From CAYOVG01 sp964407285 (GTDB taxonomy: Bacteria; Desulfobacterota; Syntrophobacteria; Syntrophobacterales; Syntrophobacteraceae), in the NCBI GenBank assembly GCA_964407285.1, contig CAYOVG010000074.1:1-22156 (forward strand): a DNA stretch of 22,156 nt, written 5' to 3'. A program made the translations under genes and the position numbers. The notes under the pieces were generated by a model. That model had not been told where the DNA came from and did no database searches. It was given only the letters and a program-made list of their open reading frames with translations. Below, one piece after another: positions 1 through 6,555 of this stretch (the first letter of the stretch is position 1; each line of letters begins with the position of its first letter).

Positions 1-504
1 TTGCGCCGGATTTCCAGGGCTTGGCGGTATAGAGGTTCTGCTTTGGTATAGCTGCCCATGGATTCGTAAAGCGAAGCCAGGTTGTTGAGGCTGGAGGCGA
101 AATCCGGATGATCCTCTCCTAAAGCTTTGCGCCGGATTTCCAGGGCTTGGCGGTATAGAGGTTCTGCTTTGGTATAGCTGCTCATGGACTCGTAAAGCCC
201 CGCCAGGTTGTTGAGGCTGGAGGCGAAGTCGGGGTGGTCTTCTCCCAGAGCTTTGCGCACAATTTCCAGGGCTTGGCGGAGTAGAGGCTCGGCCTCCTTG
301 TAGCTGCCCATGGAGTCGTAAAGCGAAGCCAGGTTGTTGAGGCTGGAAGCGAAGGAGGGGTGGTCTTCTCCTAAAGCTTTGCGCACAATTTCCAGGGCTT
401 GGCGGTATAGAGGCTCGGCCTCCTTGTAGCTGCCCATGGAGTCGTAAAGCGAAGCCAGGTTGTTGAGGCTGGAGGCGACGTAGAGATGATTTTCGCCCAA
501 ATGC
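1..504 (-). repeat. Four tandem 126-bp TPR-coding repeats
   Basis: Units begin at 1, 127, 253 and 379 with an exact 126-base period (42 codons). The two left units are nearly identical to each other, as are the two right ones; differences are scattered single bases. The near-identity at DNA level means recent duplication or gene conversion and makes copy number prone to change by slippage or recombination. The array may continue left of the window. Confidence 0.95.
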
Positions 505-626
505 TCTTTGGTCAAACGGCATGCTTCGAGTGCCAAAGGTATAGCTTCTTGGAATTTTCCTCGAGAGTATAACTCAACAACAGTCTTGTTAAGTTCCTGG
601 AACTTCTGGATAATATCATCGCTCAT
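1..626 (-). CDS. TPR-repeat protein, N-terminal part (truncated by window edge)
   Basis: The 208 visible codons start at an ATG at 626 (protein begins MSDDIIQKFQELNK) and run off the left edge, so the C-terminus is unseen. After a 40-residue helical start come four copies of a 42-residue tetratricopeptide unit of the kinesin-light-chain type, with the signature ASSLNNLASLY, then AEPLYRQALEI and a link ALGEDHP. TPRs form a superhelical protein-binding scaffold. The gene is third in a minus-strand set behind a sigma factor and a companion gene, 191 bases after the latter. In many bacteria such TPR arrays are followed by a CHAT protease or NB-ARC domain; that is only a possibility here. No good Shine-Dalgarno is seen before the ATG. 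An in-frame TTG 11 codons upstream is an alternative start. Confidence 0.85.
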   Translation of the reverse strand, partial: MSDDIIQKFQELNKTVVELYSRGKFQEAIPLALEACRLTKEHLGENHLYVASSLNNLASLYDSMGSYKEAEPLYRQALEIVRKALGEDHPSFASSLNNLASLYDSMGSYKEAEPLLRQALEIVRKALGEDHPDFASSLNNLAGLYESMSSYTKAEPLYRQALEIRRKALGEDHPDFASSLNNLASLYESMGSYTKAEPLYRQALEIRR

Positions 627-782
627 GTCGGCAATCCACAGATATTTGATGAAAACCAAGAATCAGGGGTGCTTGGTTCAGTTTTGGGCTTAGAATAGTA
701 CGATAGTACGGGTAGGCGGTTTTGAGAAATATTGTGTTTCCTGCGGTGAAGTTTTACAGGACTTCATTCAGTGTCGCTAAAG

Positions 783-806
783 GAACTCTCGGAATTCCGG
801 GGGTTC
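783..806. promoter_or_regulatory. 24-bp near-perfect palindrome between operon genes
   Basis: The arms are 12 bases each with no spacer, centred on CGGAATTCCG. All positions pair if two G-T wobbles are allowed. It lies 12 bases beyond the stop of the 818-1573 gene and upstream of the TPR gene. In the direction of that operon it is followed only by CTTTAG, so it would be a weak terminator or attenuator; a protein-binding operator is the alternative. The rest of the 627-817 gap shows nothing recognisable. Confidence 0.4.
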
Positions 807-817
807 TAATTGCTGAA

Positions 818-1573
818 TCAGGTAGATCTCTTCAACAAGATTGAAAGCTTCCCAGAAATGCTACCTTTGTAGACTCTAACAACAATCCTTCCGCCAAGCA
901 GTTCTTCTTCGAAGGATGGCTCCTCATCTTCAATGTCGGGGGCATGTAAAACTCCTCCGAATGACCGCGTGGCTGCTTCGTCATAAGCGAACAAATCGTC
1001 ATTCGAGAGTCGTTTCTTCCAAATAACTTCGCCGGTCTCAGTTGCAAAAGAAATATCGCAAGGGTTAGGGATGTCAAACTCCATCTCTTCGTCATGAGTG
1101 TTCGGCAAGGTGAGTCGTTCAAAGGTTTCCAAGCCAAATTTCAAGAGAATTTCGTGTGCCACATCAGCCGATTTCTCTATCTGTTGGATTGCGACTGCCT
1201 GCGCAAGCAGTTCTTTAAATTCTGAAGAATTCGGCCAGAGTTCGAGGGCTTCCTCGCAGAGCTCTTGTGCTTCTTTGCATTTTTCGGTCTTAAAGGCCTC
1301 TGCTACCCTCTGTCTGTATAATTCGGCCTTTTGGTCCAGATCCAAATTGATAATATCTGAAAACAACTCATCAGAGTATTTCCTGCCTACTCTAACTATC
1401 GCCTGAGCAACTCGAACCTTTTCGTATACGTCATCATTAAGGTACATTAGTTCTTCGAAGTCTTCCAAAAGAGCATCGTCCAATTTACCTGTAATGTAGT
1501 TTTGTATTAGATCATTAATCTGATCTTCAGAATAAGTAGCAAACTTATTATCCTTATTGTACTTGATATTCAT
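818..1573 (-). CDS. Sigma-factor-associated protein, anti-sigma-like N-terminus
   Basis: I do not recognise a named family. The first 60 residues (LIQNYITGKLDD then a helical FEELMYLNDDVYEKV stretch) resemble the N-terminal helices of zinc-finger anti-sigma proteins, but the zinc-binding Cys/His residues are absent. Residues about 80-130 form one TPR-like helix pair (CKEAQELCEEALELWP). The C-terminal 80 residues look like a beta-rich domain with an acidic patch. No membrane segment or signal peptide is seen, so it is cytoplasmic. It starts 20 bases after the sigma gene stop, which implies cotranscription and a role in sigma-factor control (inference). I chose the ATG at 1573 because AAGG lies about 7 bases upstream; the ATG at 1579, two codons earlier, lies almost on top of that site. 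Confidence 0.7.
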   Translation of the reverse strand: MNIKYNKDNKFATYSEDQINDLIQNYITGKLDDALLEDFEELMYLNDDVYEKVRVAQAIVRVGRKYSDELFSDIINLDLDQKAELYRQRVAEAFKTEKCKEAQELCEEALELWPNSSEFKELLAQAVAIQQIEKSADVAHEILLKFGLETFERLTLPNTHDEEMEFDIPNPCDISFATETGEVIWKKRLSNDDLFAYDEAATRSFGGVLHAPDIEDEEPSFEEELLGGRIVVRVYKGSISGKLSILLKRST

Positions 1574-1593
1574 GGCCATACCTTGACATGCAG

Positions 1594-2196
1594 TTATATA
1601 AGTCCTTCTTGCTTTTTTAGTTGTCTCATTCTAATTATACTTCGAGATAATAGTGACCTACACGTCGACTCTCTGACTCCCATAAATCGAGACATTTGAA
1701 AATACGGTATATCCTGGAGAAAATAGTATAAACATTCCTGCTGGCGAGGCGTTAATCGCCTTATGTTATTCTTGATGAGCTGGTCGTCTTCAAGGGCCTT
1801 ATATGGGTCACTCGGATCAATCGTAATTACAAGGTCTGTTGGATCTTTTATAATCTCTTTATTTATAAGCTTTCTTCTATAATTGTTTGTCTGCAACTTC
1901 ACTATACCGATAAAATAGGCTTTTACTGAGTTTACAAAAAAGATACGTCCTGAATAAATGTGTTTAAGCAGTGCATCAAAGGATTTGTCAATTATCTCAT
2001 TAGCAGCTTCATCACTTAAGCCTTTGTTGTATATTAAAGAAGATTTAATTTTGAAGAGCTGAAGTTTTGTCCATAAAACGTCTATTGCCTGATTATTCCT
2101 GTGTTTGTCCTTCACAAAATAAAGCAAGCTCACGACATCATAAAATGGATCTGTATCAAGAAGGAGTGGATCAGGGGTTAATTCTTTACGTTTCAT
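1594..2196 (-). CDS. ECF-like sigma-70 family RNA polymerase sigma factor
   Basis: A 200-residue protein with the two-domain layout of an ECF sigma factor. Residues about 80-120 (FFVNSVKAYFIGIVKLQTNN followed by YRRK) fit region 2, which binds core polymerase and the -10 element. Residues about 145-192 (LTPRQQECLYYFLQDIPY, then MGVRESTCRSLLSRSI) fit region 4, a helix-turn-helix for the -35 element. Region 4 is the stronger match. It is the first gene of a probable three-gene minus-strand operon with the companion protein and the TPR protein, so those may modulate its activity. The gene is AT-rich compared with the core genes to the right, consistent with horizontal acquisition. Its 85-base upstream gap is shared with the divergent gene at 2282. 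Confidence 0.8.
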   Translation of the reverse strand: MKRKELTPDPLLLDTDPFYDVVSLLYFVKDKHRNNQAIDVLWTKLQLFKIKSSLIYNKGLSDEAANEIIDKSFDALLKHIYSGRIFFVNSVKAYFIGIVKLQTNNYRRKLINKEIIKDPTDLVITIDPSDPYKALEDDQLIKNNIRRLTPRQQECLYYFLQDIPYFQMSRFMGVRESTCRSLLSRSIIRMRQLKKQEGLI

Positions 2197-2281
2197 AGCC
2201 TCTAACTCTTTCTACACAAATTTCTCAGACATAACACAGGGTAAGTAAAAAGGTTCTCTTAAATCCGATGGAGGTCATGCC

Positions 2282-2641
2282 ATGGCTGCAGATTCAGGAT
2301 TCTTCGGTGGTGAACAGCAACAGGGAAGTATCAGGGTGCGCATCGATCATGTCCCCTTGCCTGATGGCAGGATTCGCATGATTCAAAGCTATTACCTGGA
2401 AACCATAGCACCAGGAGGTGTTCTTGTCGAGAGGGTTCGGCAGGAAATTTTGTGCGAGTGGCAGGGTTGTCAGTGGGTGGTTCCCGGGGCGACAGGCGAA
2501 GTTATCGACGGTTATGTCCTTTGTCGGAAATGCTCAGGCGGGATTCGCAGCAGATTCTTCTGGCGAAAAATCTTCAGCGTCTTCCTGAAAAAAGACTCGT
2601 TACCCGAACTTCCTTACCCTGGAAGGAGGCTTATCCCATGA
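2282..2641 (+). CDS. Hypothetical protein with zinc-finger-like Cys cluster
   Basis: 119 residues; family not recognised. A beta-rich first half is followed by a four-cysteine arrangement (C59-x5-C65, then C82-x2-C85) that could bind one zinc ion. A basic, aromatic patch (RSRFFWRK) follows the last cysteine. There is no signal peptide and no clear membrane segment. The start has a strong Shine-Dalgarno (GGAGG at 2270-2274, 7 bases before the ATG). It is the first gene of a tightly packed plus-strand cluster; its stop codon overlaps the next start in an ATGA arrangement, so translation is probably coupled. A nucleic-acid-binding role inside the mobile element is possible but unproven. Confidence 0.75.
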   Translation: MAADSGFFGGEQQQGSIRVRIDHVPLPDGRIRMIQSYYLETIAPGGVLVERVRQEILCEWQGCQWVVPGATGEVIDGYVLCRKCSGGIRSRFFWRKIFSVFLKKDSLPELPYPGRRLIP

Positions 2642-2808
2642 AGCCGGACAACGAATTCAAACAACTTGCGCGGCAAAAGCTTGAAGTCATCCTTGACGAG
2701 GTCACAGAGGAGCTTTTGGACAACATCGAGGTATTGGTAGCAGAAATCGTCCTTCCTGCGCTTGAAAGAGCGGCATATGGAGGGCCGGGAGAGGAGGACA
2801 GCCGATGA
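2638..2808 (+). CDS. Small acidic helical protein, 56 aa
   Basis: A tiny ORF beginning MKPDNEFKQLARQKLEVIL, predicted to be almost entirely helical and acidic. It overlaps the stop of the previous gene and the start of the next by four bases each (ATGA), with a GGAGG at 2624-2628 as ribosome binding site. The coupling at both ends and the helical periodicity (LDEVTEELLDNIEVLVAEIV) support it as a real gene. No function can be assigned; it could be an oligomerising or partner-binding subunit. Confidence 0.65.
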   Translation: MKPDNEFKQLARQKLEVILDEVTEELLDNIEVLVAEIVLPALERAAYGGPGEEDSR

Positions 2809-3041
2809 CCAGTATTTATAAACGACTGGAAGATGCAGAGCCTGGGTTTGAAAAAGAGCTTGATGATGCCGAACTCGAGCAATTGTACGATGATGCGTTG
2901 TTGGATTATCAGGGTGACAGGGCGCGACATTACCCTGAAAAGTCTTTAATGCAGGACATAATTGAGGAAGCGGATACAGTTGAAGGAACCGAATTCTTGA
3001 ACAAGCTCCGTGATGAGTTGTCAGCAAGGAGTCGCAGCTAA
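2805..3041 (+). CDS. Small acidic protein with ELEQL motif, 78 aa
   Basis: An acidic, helical, soluble protein of unknown family. It contains DDAELEQLYDDALLDY at residues 20-35, which is closely echoed in the next gene, so the two look like diverged duplicates. Its start overlaps the previous stop (ATGA). The stop TAA at 3039-3041 is followed 14 bases later by the next ATG. No membrane segment, cysteine cluster or catalytic motif is visible. Confidence 0.7.
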   Translation: MTSIYKRLEDAEPGFEKELDDAELEQLYDDALLDYQGDRARHYPEKSLMQDIIEEADTVEGTEFLNKLRDELSARSRS

Positions 3042-3055
3042 GAAAGGAAGACGTC

Positions 3056-3385
3056 ATGCGATGGAATACCATTGATAGACCGATTGAAGAAATCACTGAT
3101 CCTCTCGATGAGATGAGTGATTGCGAACTCGAGCAGCTTCTTGATGATATCCGGGAGCCTTTGATCCAGGCATGGCCTGACGGCGCTCTCATCTTTGAAG
3201 TTCCGAAAGCTCTCGAAGACCCGAACGATCTTGAGCATCAGGTGGTGAAAAAACTTCGGGAGCGCGAGCTTCAGCCTGAACTTAACATCATCGCTGAGCG
3301 TGTCAGCAGGAGCCTTCGAGACGCGCTCAGGAAACCTGACCCTGGGAACCGGGACCTGAGCCCGAAGAACTACAGGCCGAAGTAG
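3056..3385 (+). CDS. Small acidic protein with ELEQL motif, 109 aa
   Basis: Unknown family. Residues 21-33 (SDCELEQLLDDIR) match the motif of the preceding gene, and the two genes share the 11-base run GAACTCGAGCA at that point, suggesting tandem duplication and divergence. A second helical part (LEHQVVKKLRERELQPELN) and a basic tail follow. The Shine-Dalgarno AAGGAAG (3044-3050) lies 5 bases before the ATG. It sits directly upstream of the ATPase gene, 10 bases away, so an accessory role to that ATPase is a reasonable guess. Confidence 0.7.
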   Translation: MRWNTIDRPIEEITDPLDEMSDCELEQLLDDIREPLIQAWPDGALIFEVPKALEDPNDLEHQVVKKLRERELQPELNIIAERVSRSLRDALRKPDPGNRDLSPKNYRPK

Positions 3386-3395
3386 GAGTCGTGTC

Positions 3396-4718
3396 ATGTC
3401 CGAACATCGGGAAAACCTCGCGAAAAGCCTTGAGACCATCTTTTCCACTGAGCTTAAAGACAACCCGTTCCTTACCATGCGCGTGAAGAGAGCCCGGAGA
3501 ACCGGTGACTGGTCCGAGGTGTCGCGCTGGATGCAGGAAAACAGTGAAAGGGTTAACCGAAGCGTTGGCAGGCATCTACTGGATGAAGAAATCAAAACTT
3601 TCTACCCCTTCCATCCAGTGCCGCGGCGCGAGGATTTCCAGGGCAGCTTGTCGCTTGGAACCATTAATCGCTTCGGCCATCAGTTCAGGATCGAGCCTGA
3701 TGATTTCACTATGCATTGCATGACACTCGGCGCGACAGGCGCAGGCAAAAGCTGGCTGATTCTGAACGCGGTTCTTCAGCTTTGTCAAATGCAGGGGTTC
3801 AATATCGTGATACCGGACGTGAAGACGTTTTACAGGCGGCTTCTTCATTTTGTGCCGAACCTGGGGATTATTACTGCGAACAAGTTTCGGTTTAACCCGC
3901 TTGAAGTACCGCCGTGGCTTTCGCCTAAAGGCTTTGTTTTCATGTGGTCCAAAGTCTTTGCAGCAGAAAACGCTCTCGGAGCGCCGTCTGAAGGTATCCT
4001 GCTCGAGACTTTGAACGCGCTGTTTCATAAGCACGGAGTGTTCGACGGGTCAATGAATTATCCTACAATGCAAGACCTTTACAACATTCTACAGTATTTA
4101 AAGAAAGCTAAACATATTGGGTATCGTTACCAGGACATCTTCGAAAATCTACTGAGCAGGGTCAGGCCTTATGTTTTAATGGACGAAACATTCAATGTCA
4201 GGCAAGGGCTTCCTGTGGCTATATTTACAGAGCATAATGTGGTGTTAGAGTTACCGACCAATTTCGGTACAGACATGGTCACGAATTTCTTAATCTGCCT
4301 GATCATTATCATGGCCTATAACAAGAATGTTGCTGAAGGAACTCGCGGCGATAAGTTAAGGACGCTTTTTATAGTGGATGAAGCGTCGACTCTAATGCAG
4401 GCTGGTAGAGATAACAGTGACGCTTATCTCTTTGAATCAAGCTTGAACGAGATCACGCGCAAAGCTCGCGAGTTCGGTATCGGGCTTTGGCTATGCAGCC
4501 AGGAAGCGCGGAGTTTCAATTACGTATTTCAGGCGAACAGTATGATCAAGATCGGGTTTCCTCTCGATGGCGTTGACCATGAAAGCATGGCCAAGACTTT
4601 CGGGCTTAATGAAGAGCAGCAGAAATATCTCTACAAACTGCCCTACAGGCGTGTTGCTGTCGCTAGAACCCGAAAATTCGATAAGCCGTTCTTGATAGAA
4701 GTACCGTGGCTCGGGTGA
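3396..4718 (+). CDS. HerA/TraG-like P-loop ATPase
   Basis: A 440-residue ATPase of the FtsK/HerA/VirD4 superfamily, which moves or packages DNA or protein as hexameric rings. Walker A is GATGAGKS at 112-119, Walker B LFIVDEA at 324-330, and a sensor-like glutamine lies in GLWLCSQE (residue 369) after the conserved aromatic/basic helix RKAREFGIG. Between the Walker motifs are an NPLE segment (167-170) and a helical all-alpha insertion typical of TraG/VirB4-like ATPases. No transmembrane helix is present at the N-terminus, unlike classical coupling proteins, so it is a soluble motor. The Shine-Dalgarno AGGAG overlaps the previous stop. The next gene starts 4 bases after its stop, which argues for functional coupling. 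Candidate roles are DNA transfer, virion packaging or defence; the sequence alone does not decide. Confidence 0.85.
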   Translation: MSEHRENLAKSLETIFSTELKDNPFLTMRVKRARRTGDWSEVSRWMQENSERVNRSVGRHLLDEEIKTFYPFHPVPRREDFQGSLSLGTINRFGHQFRIEPDDFTMHCMTLGATGAGKSWLILNAVLQLCQMQGFNIVIPDVKTFYRRLLHFVPNLGIITANKFRFNPLEVPPWLSPKGFVFMWSKVFAAENALGAPSEGILLETLNALFHKHGVFDGSMNYPTMQDLYNILQYLKKAKHIGYRYQDIFENLLSRVRPYVLMDETFNVRQGLPVAIFTEHNVVLELPTNFGTDMVTNFLICLIIIMAYNKNVAEGTRGDKLRTLFIVDEASTLMQAGRDNSDAYLFESSLNEITRKAREFGIGLWLCSQEARSFNYVFQANSMIKIGFPLDGVDHESMAKTFGLNEEQQKYLYKLPYRRVAVARTRKFDKPFLIEVPWLG

Positions 4719-4722
4719 TGTC

Positions 4723-5523
4723 ATGGGCAAGATACGCTCCCTGCAGGATAGGCCGACAGACAGCGAGGTCGAGCTCGTTATGGCGGGTTGGTACGCAGAA
4801 GTTTTCCCGAGACCGCCGCTTTGTATCGGCTACGACCCTGTTCAGGCGGAAACTGAAACTGTCGTTGAAGGTAAGGCTGAAGCAACCGGGGAAACCGGGC
4901 AGCAAGCTATACCGAAATCAGAGCATGAAGCCAACGCTTGGGCGATTCTTACTCTGCTGTTTCAAAACCCGTTCCTGAAATGGAACGAGATTCTACTGGA
5001 AACGCATCTCACTGACGCGAAAGCTTCAAAAGCCCGGGCATGGCTTGAGCAAAATAATATGGCTGTTGCGCGAAGCGTTAAAATCATCGGCAGGCCCGGG
5101 CTGTACCTCGAAATCATGGCTTGGGTTTATGAAAACTACAGGAAAAAGCCGCCGCAGGGCCAGGGAGGGTTTGAGCATAGCTGCTTATGCCATTACCTGA
5201 AATCCTGGCTGATAGACCGGGGTTATAAAGTCTGGCTTGAAGCGCAGGTTTCCGGCATGACTGGACGCTTGGACGTTTTTGCCTGGGTCGAGGGGAGCAA
5301 AGCTGAGATGTACGGCTTTGAAGTTACGCTGTCGTTCAGCAACCTGCTCGATAATATTCGGGACGGTCTCCGCTCTAGTTTGAAGAGACTCTACATTGTC
5401 TGCCGGGATCAGGCTGAAACAAACAAGGCGCGAAACATTGCAAAGAAATATATCGGTGATGTCAACAGGTTAGAATTCTCGCCTGTCTCTGAGTTCAGCC
5501 AAAAGAAAGAAAAGCTTGAGTAA
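4723..5523 (+). CDS. Winged-helix plus PD-(D/E)XK nuclease-like protein
   Basis: A 266-residue protein with two parts. Residues about 65-135 look like a winged helix (NPFLKWNEILLETHLTDAKA, then LEQNNMAV and a GRPGLYLE wing). Residues about 147-235 fit a PD-(D/E)XK core: E151 in GFEHS, D184 in GRLDVFAW and E200 in YGFEVTLS, followed by N211 and a strand LYIVC. The usual lysine of ExK is replaced by threonine (E200-V-T202), so catalysis is uncertain; a DNA-binding or altered-metal-site role is possible. It follows the ATPase by 4 bases, the same pairing logic as HerA-NurA or HerA-based defence pairs, although it is not recognisably either partner. The nuclease-fold call is by motif reading only. 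Confidence 0.65.
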   Translation: MGKIRSLQDRPTDSEVELVMAGWYAEVFPRPPLCIGYDPVQAETETVVEGKAEATGETGQQAIPKSEHEANAWAILTLLFQNPFLKWNEILLETHLTDAKASKARAWLEQNNMAVARSVKIIGRPGLYLEIMAWVYENYRKKPPQGQGGFEHSCLCHYLKSWLIDRGYKVWLEAQVSGMTGRLDVFAWVEGSKAEMYGFEVTLSFSNLLDNIRDGLRSSLKRLYIVCRDQAETNKARNIAKKYIGDVNRLEFSPVSEFSQKKEKLE

Positions 5524-5589
5524 GACCGACGCATACAGGCTTTTTCTGACACTCCTTGTATGAACCCAGTTTGATAAGGAGGCTATGCG

Positions 5590-5829
5590 ATGGAATGGAG
5601 AAACGTCTTTATTGCAGTCATACTTCTTGTGCTTCTAGTGTTTCTTCCGTCAATATTCTTAACTGTATCGAGCGTTGTTGCAGAGTTTAGTGACGCAATG
5701 CGGACAGCGTGGAGCGTAGGGTCGCGCGGTTACGGTTATTCAGGTGACCCTGTCCAATCTGTTGCAAAACTTGCAGTGCTAGGGATTATCGTTGTAGGGA
5801 TTGTTAAGATTCTGTCAAAACGAAGGTGA
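5590..5829 (+). CDS. Small membrane protein, coat-protein-like layout (79 aa)
   Basis: Two hydrophobic segments are seen, residues 6-31 (FIAVILLVLLVFLPSIF and on) and 58-75 (AKLAVLGIIVVGIVKIL), ending in the basic tail KILSKRR. If the first segment is a cleaved signal peptide (possible site near VVA-EF at 31/32), the mature protein would be about 48 residues: an acidic start, a Gly/Tyr-rich middle, one membrane helix and a basic C-terminus. That matches the general plan of filamentous phage major coat proteins. A plain two-helix membrane protein is equally possible. AAGGAGG at 5576-5582 supports the ATG at 5590. Confidence 0.65.
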   Translation: MEWRNVFIAVILLVLLVFLPSIFLTVSSVVAEFSDAMRTAWSVGSRGYGYSGDPVQSVAKLAVLGIIVVGIVKILSKRR

Positions 5830-5901
5830 AATGTATGTAGTATTTGGTTGCTGTAAATTCTATCAAGCACTATACACATTCAACATATATGGAGGTGGGT
5901 G

Positions 5902-6138
5902 ATGCGAAAATTAGTTAGCATCATATCTGAGGCAAAAGGGTGTTTTGCGCTTGTATACATAGTTTATGTACTTAACTTAGCCAACATTCTATATACAATG
6001 TACTTAGGAAAAGAAGTCTTAACTAATATTAAAGCGCTTATAAATGCTTCTGTGACAGCTATAGTTGTAGCGATAGGTTCGTACTATTATATTGTGTTGT
6101 TTCTTTATAATATGCGCAAGAAAGAGGACAGCCAATAA
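5902..6138 (+). CDS. Small two-helix membrane protein (78 aa)
   Basis: Unknown family, with two predicted transmembrane helices at about residues 15-35 (CFALVYIVYVLNLANILYTM) and 48-70 (ASVTAIVVAIGSYYYIVLFL), and basic ends (MRKL; MRKKEDSQ). The ATG at 5902 is preferred over the GTG at 5899 because GGAGG at 5891-5895 lies 6 bases upstream of the ATG. The gene is markedly AT-rich. It is the last gene before the excisionase/integrase pair. A holin-like or virion-membrane role would fit its size, but nothing specific shows it. Confidence 0.65.
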   Translation: MRKLVSIISEAKGCFALVYIVYVLNLANILYTMYLGKEVLTNIKALINASVTAIVVAIGSYYYIVLFLYNMRKKEDSQ

Positions 6139-6168
6139 CCCCTAACAAATGAGGTTACTACTTGACTT

Positions 6169-6555
6169 ATGGCCGAGAGTCCTCTAATCCAAACCCCTGA
6201 GGAAGTCGCCAGGTTCCTGAAAAAGAGCCGGAGCTGGGTTTACCGGCACTGGCGGGAACTTGGCGGACGGAAGCTTGGGGGTTCTCTCGTTTTTCCATCA
6301 AAGGAGGACCTCTATGAGCGTATCTTTCGTCCAAAACAAAGGTTGGAGGTACAATTTCTACCACAACAAAAACCGCTACGCCAAAGGTTTCTACAAGACG
6401 AAGGCAGAAGCCAGGATAGCGGAAGCCAAAAGAAAGGAGGCGATACAAAAGGGCGTGCCGGACCCGGAGGAAGAACGAATGAAAGAGGTCCAGCAGCAAC
6501 AAGGACCACCACAAGAGACGACCCGAACAGGCATGGCCTTCTTGGACCTGGTTAA
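6169..6555 (+). CDS. Excisionase-like helix-turn-helix protein
   Basis: Residues 7-53 match the HTH_17/excisionase type: IQTPEEVARFLKKSRSWVYR, followed by a wing ending SLVFPSKEDLYE. Such small proteins bind near attachment sites and bias an integrase towards excision, and they often also regulate it. The ORF continues for a further 75 residues (Gln/Arg/Gly-rich, low complexity) overlapping the first 242 bases of the integrase gene in another frame. The functional part is probably the first 55-60 residues, but no stop ends it there. The ribosome site is weak (GAGG 14 bases upstream). The integrase Shine-Dalgarno (AAGGAGG, 6301-6307) lies inside this gene. Confidence 0.65.
   Translation: MAESPLIQTPEEVARFLKKSRSWVYRHWRELGGRKLGGSLVFPSKEDLYERIFRPKQRLEVQFLPQQKPLRQRFLQDEGRSQDSGSQKKGGDTKGRAGPGGRTNERGPAATRTTTRDDPNRHGLLGPG

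Noticed and set aside
1..504. Tandem array as a CRISPR
   Set aside because: There are no unique spacers; the whole 126-base unit repeats and encodes TPRs in frame.
711..719. GGTAGGCGG, matching the tRNA-Val 3' end, as a possible left attachment site
   Set aside because: Only 9 bases match and the flanks differ; this is expected by chance in several kilobases and is shorter than typical tRNA-derived cores.
2614..3595. Minus-strand open frames opposite the small acidic genes
   Set aside because: They are antisense to a coupled series with strong ribosome sites, and their translations are low-complexity Ser/Arg-rich with no recognisable motif.
3396..4718. Classical VirD4 coupling protein
   Set aside because: It has no N-terminal transmembrane helices and no relaxase or mating-pair genes nearby.
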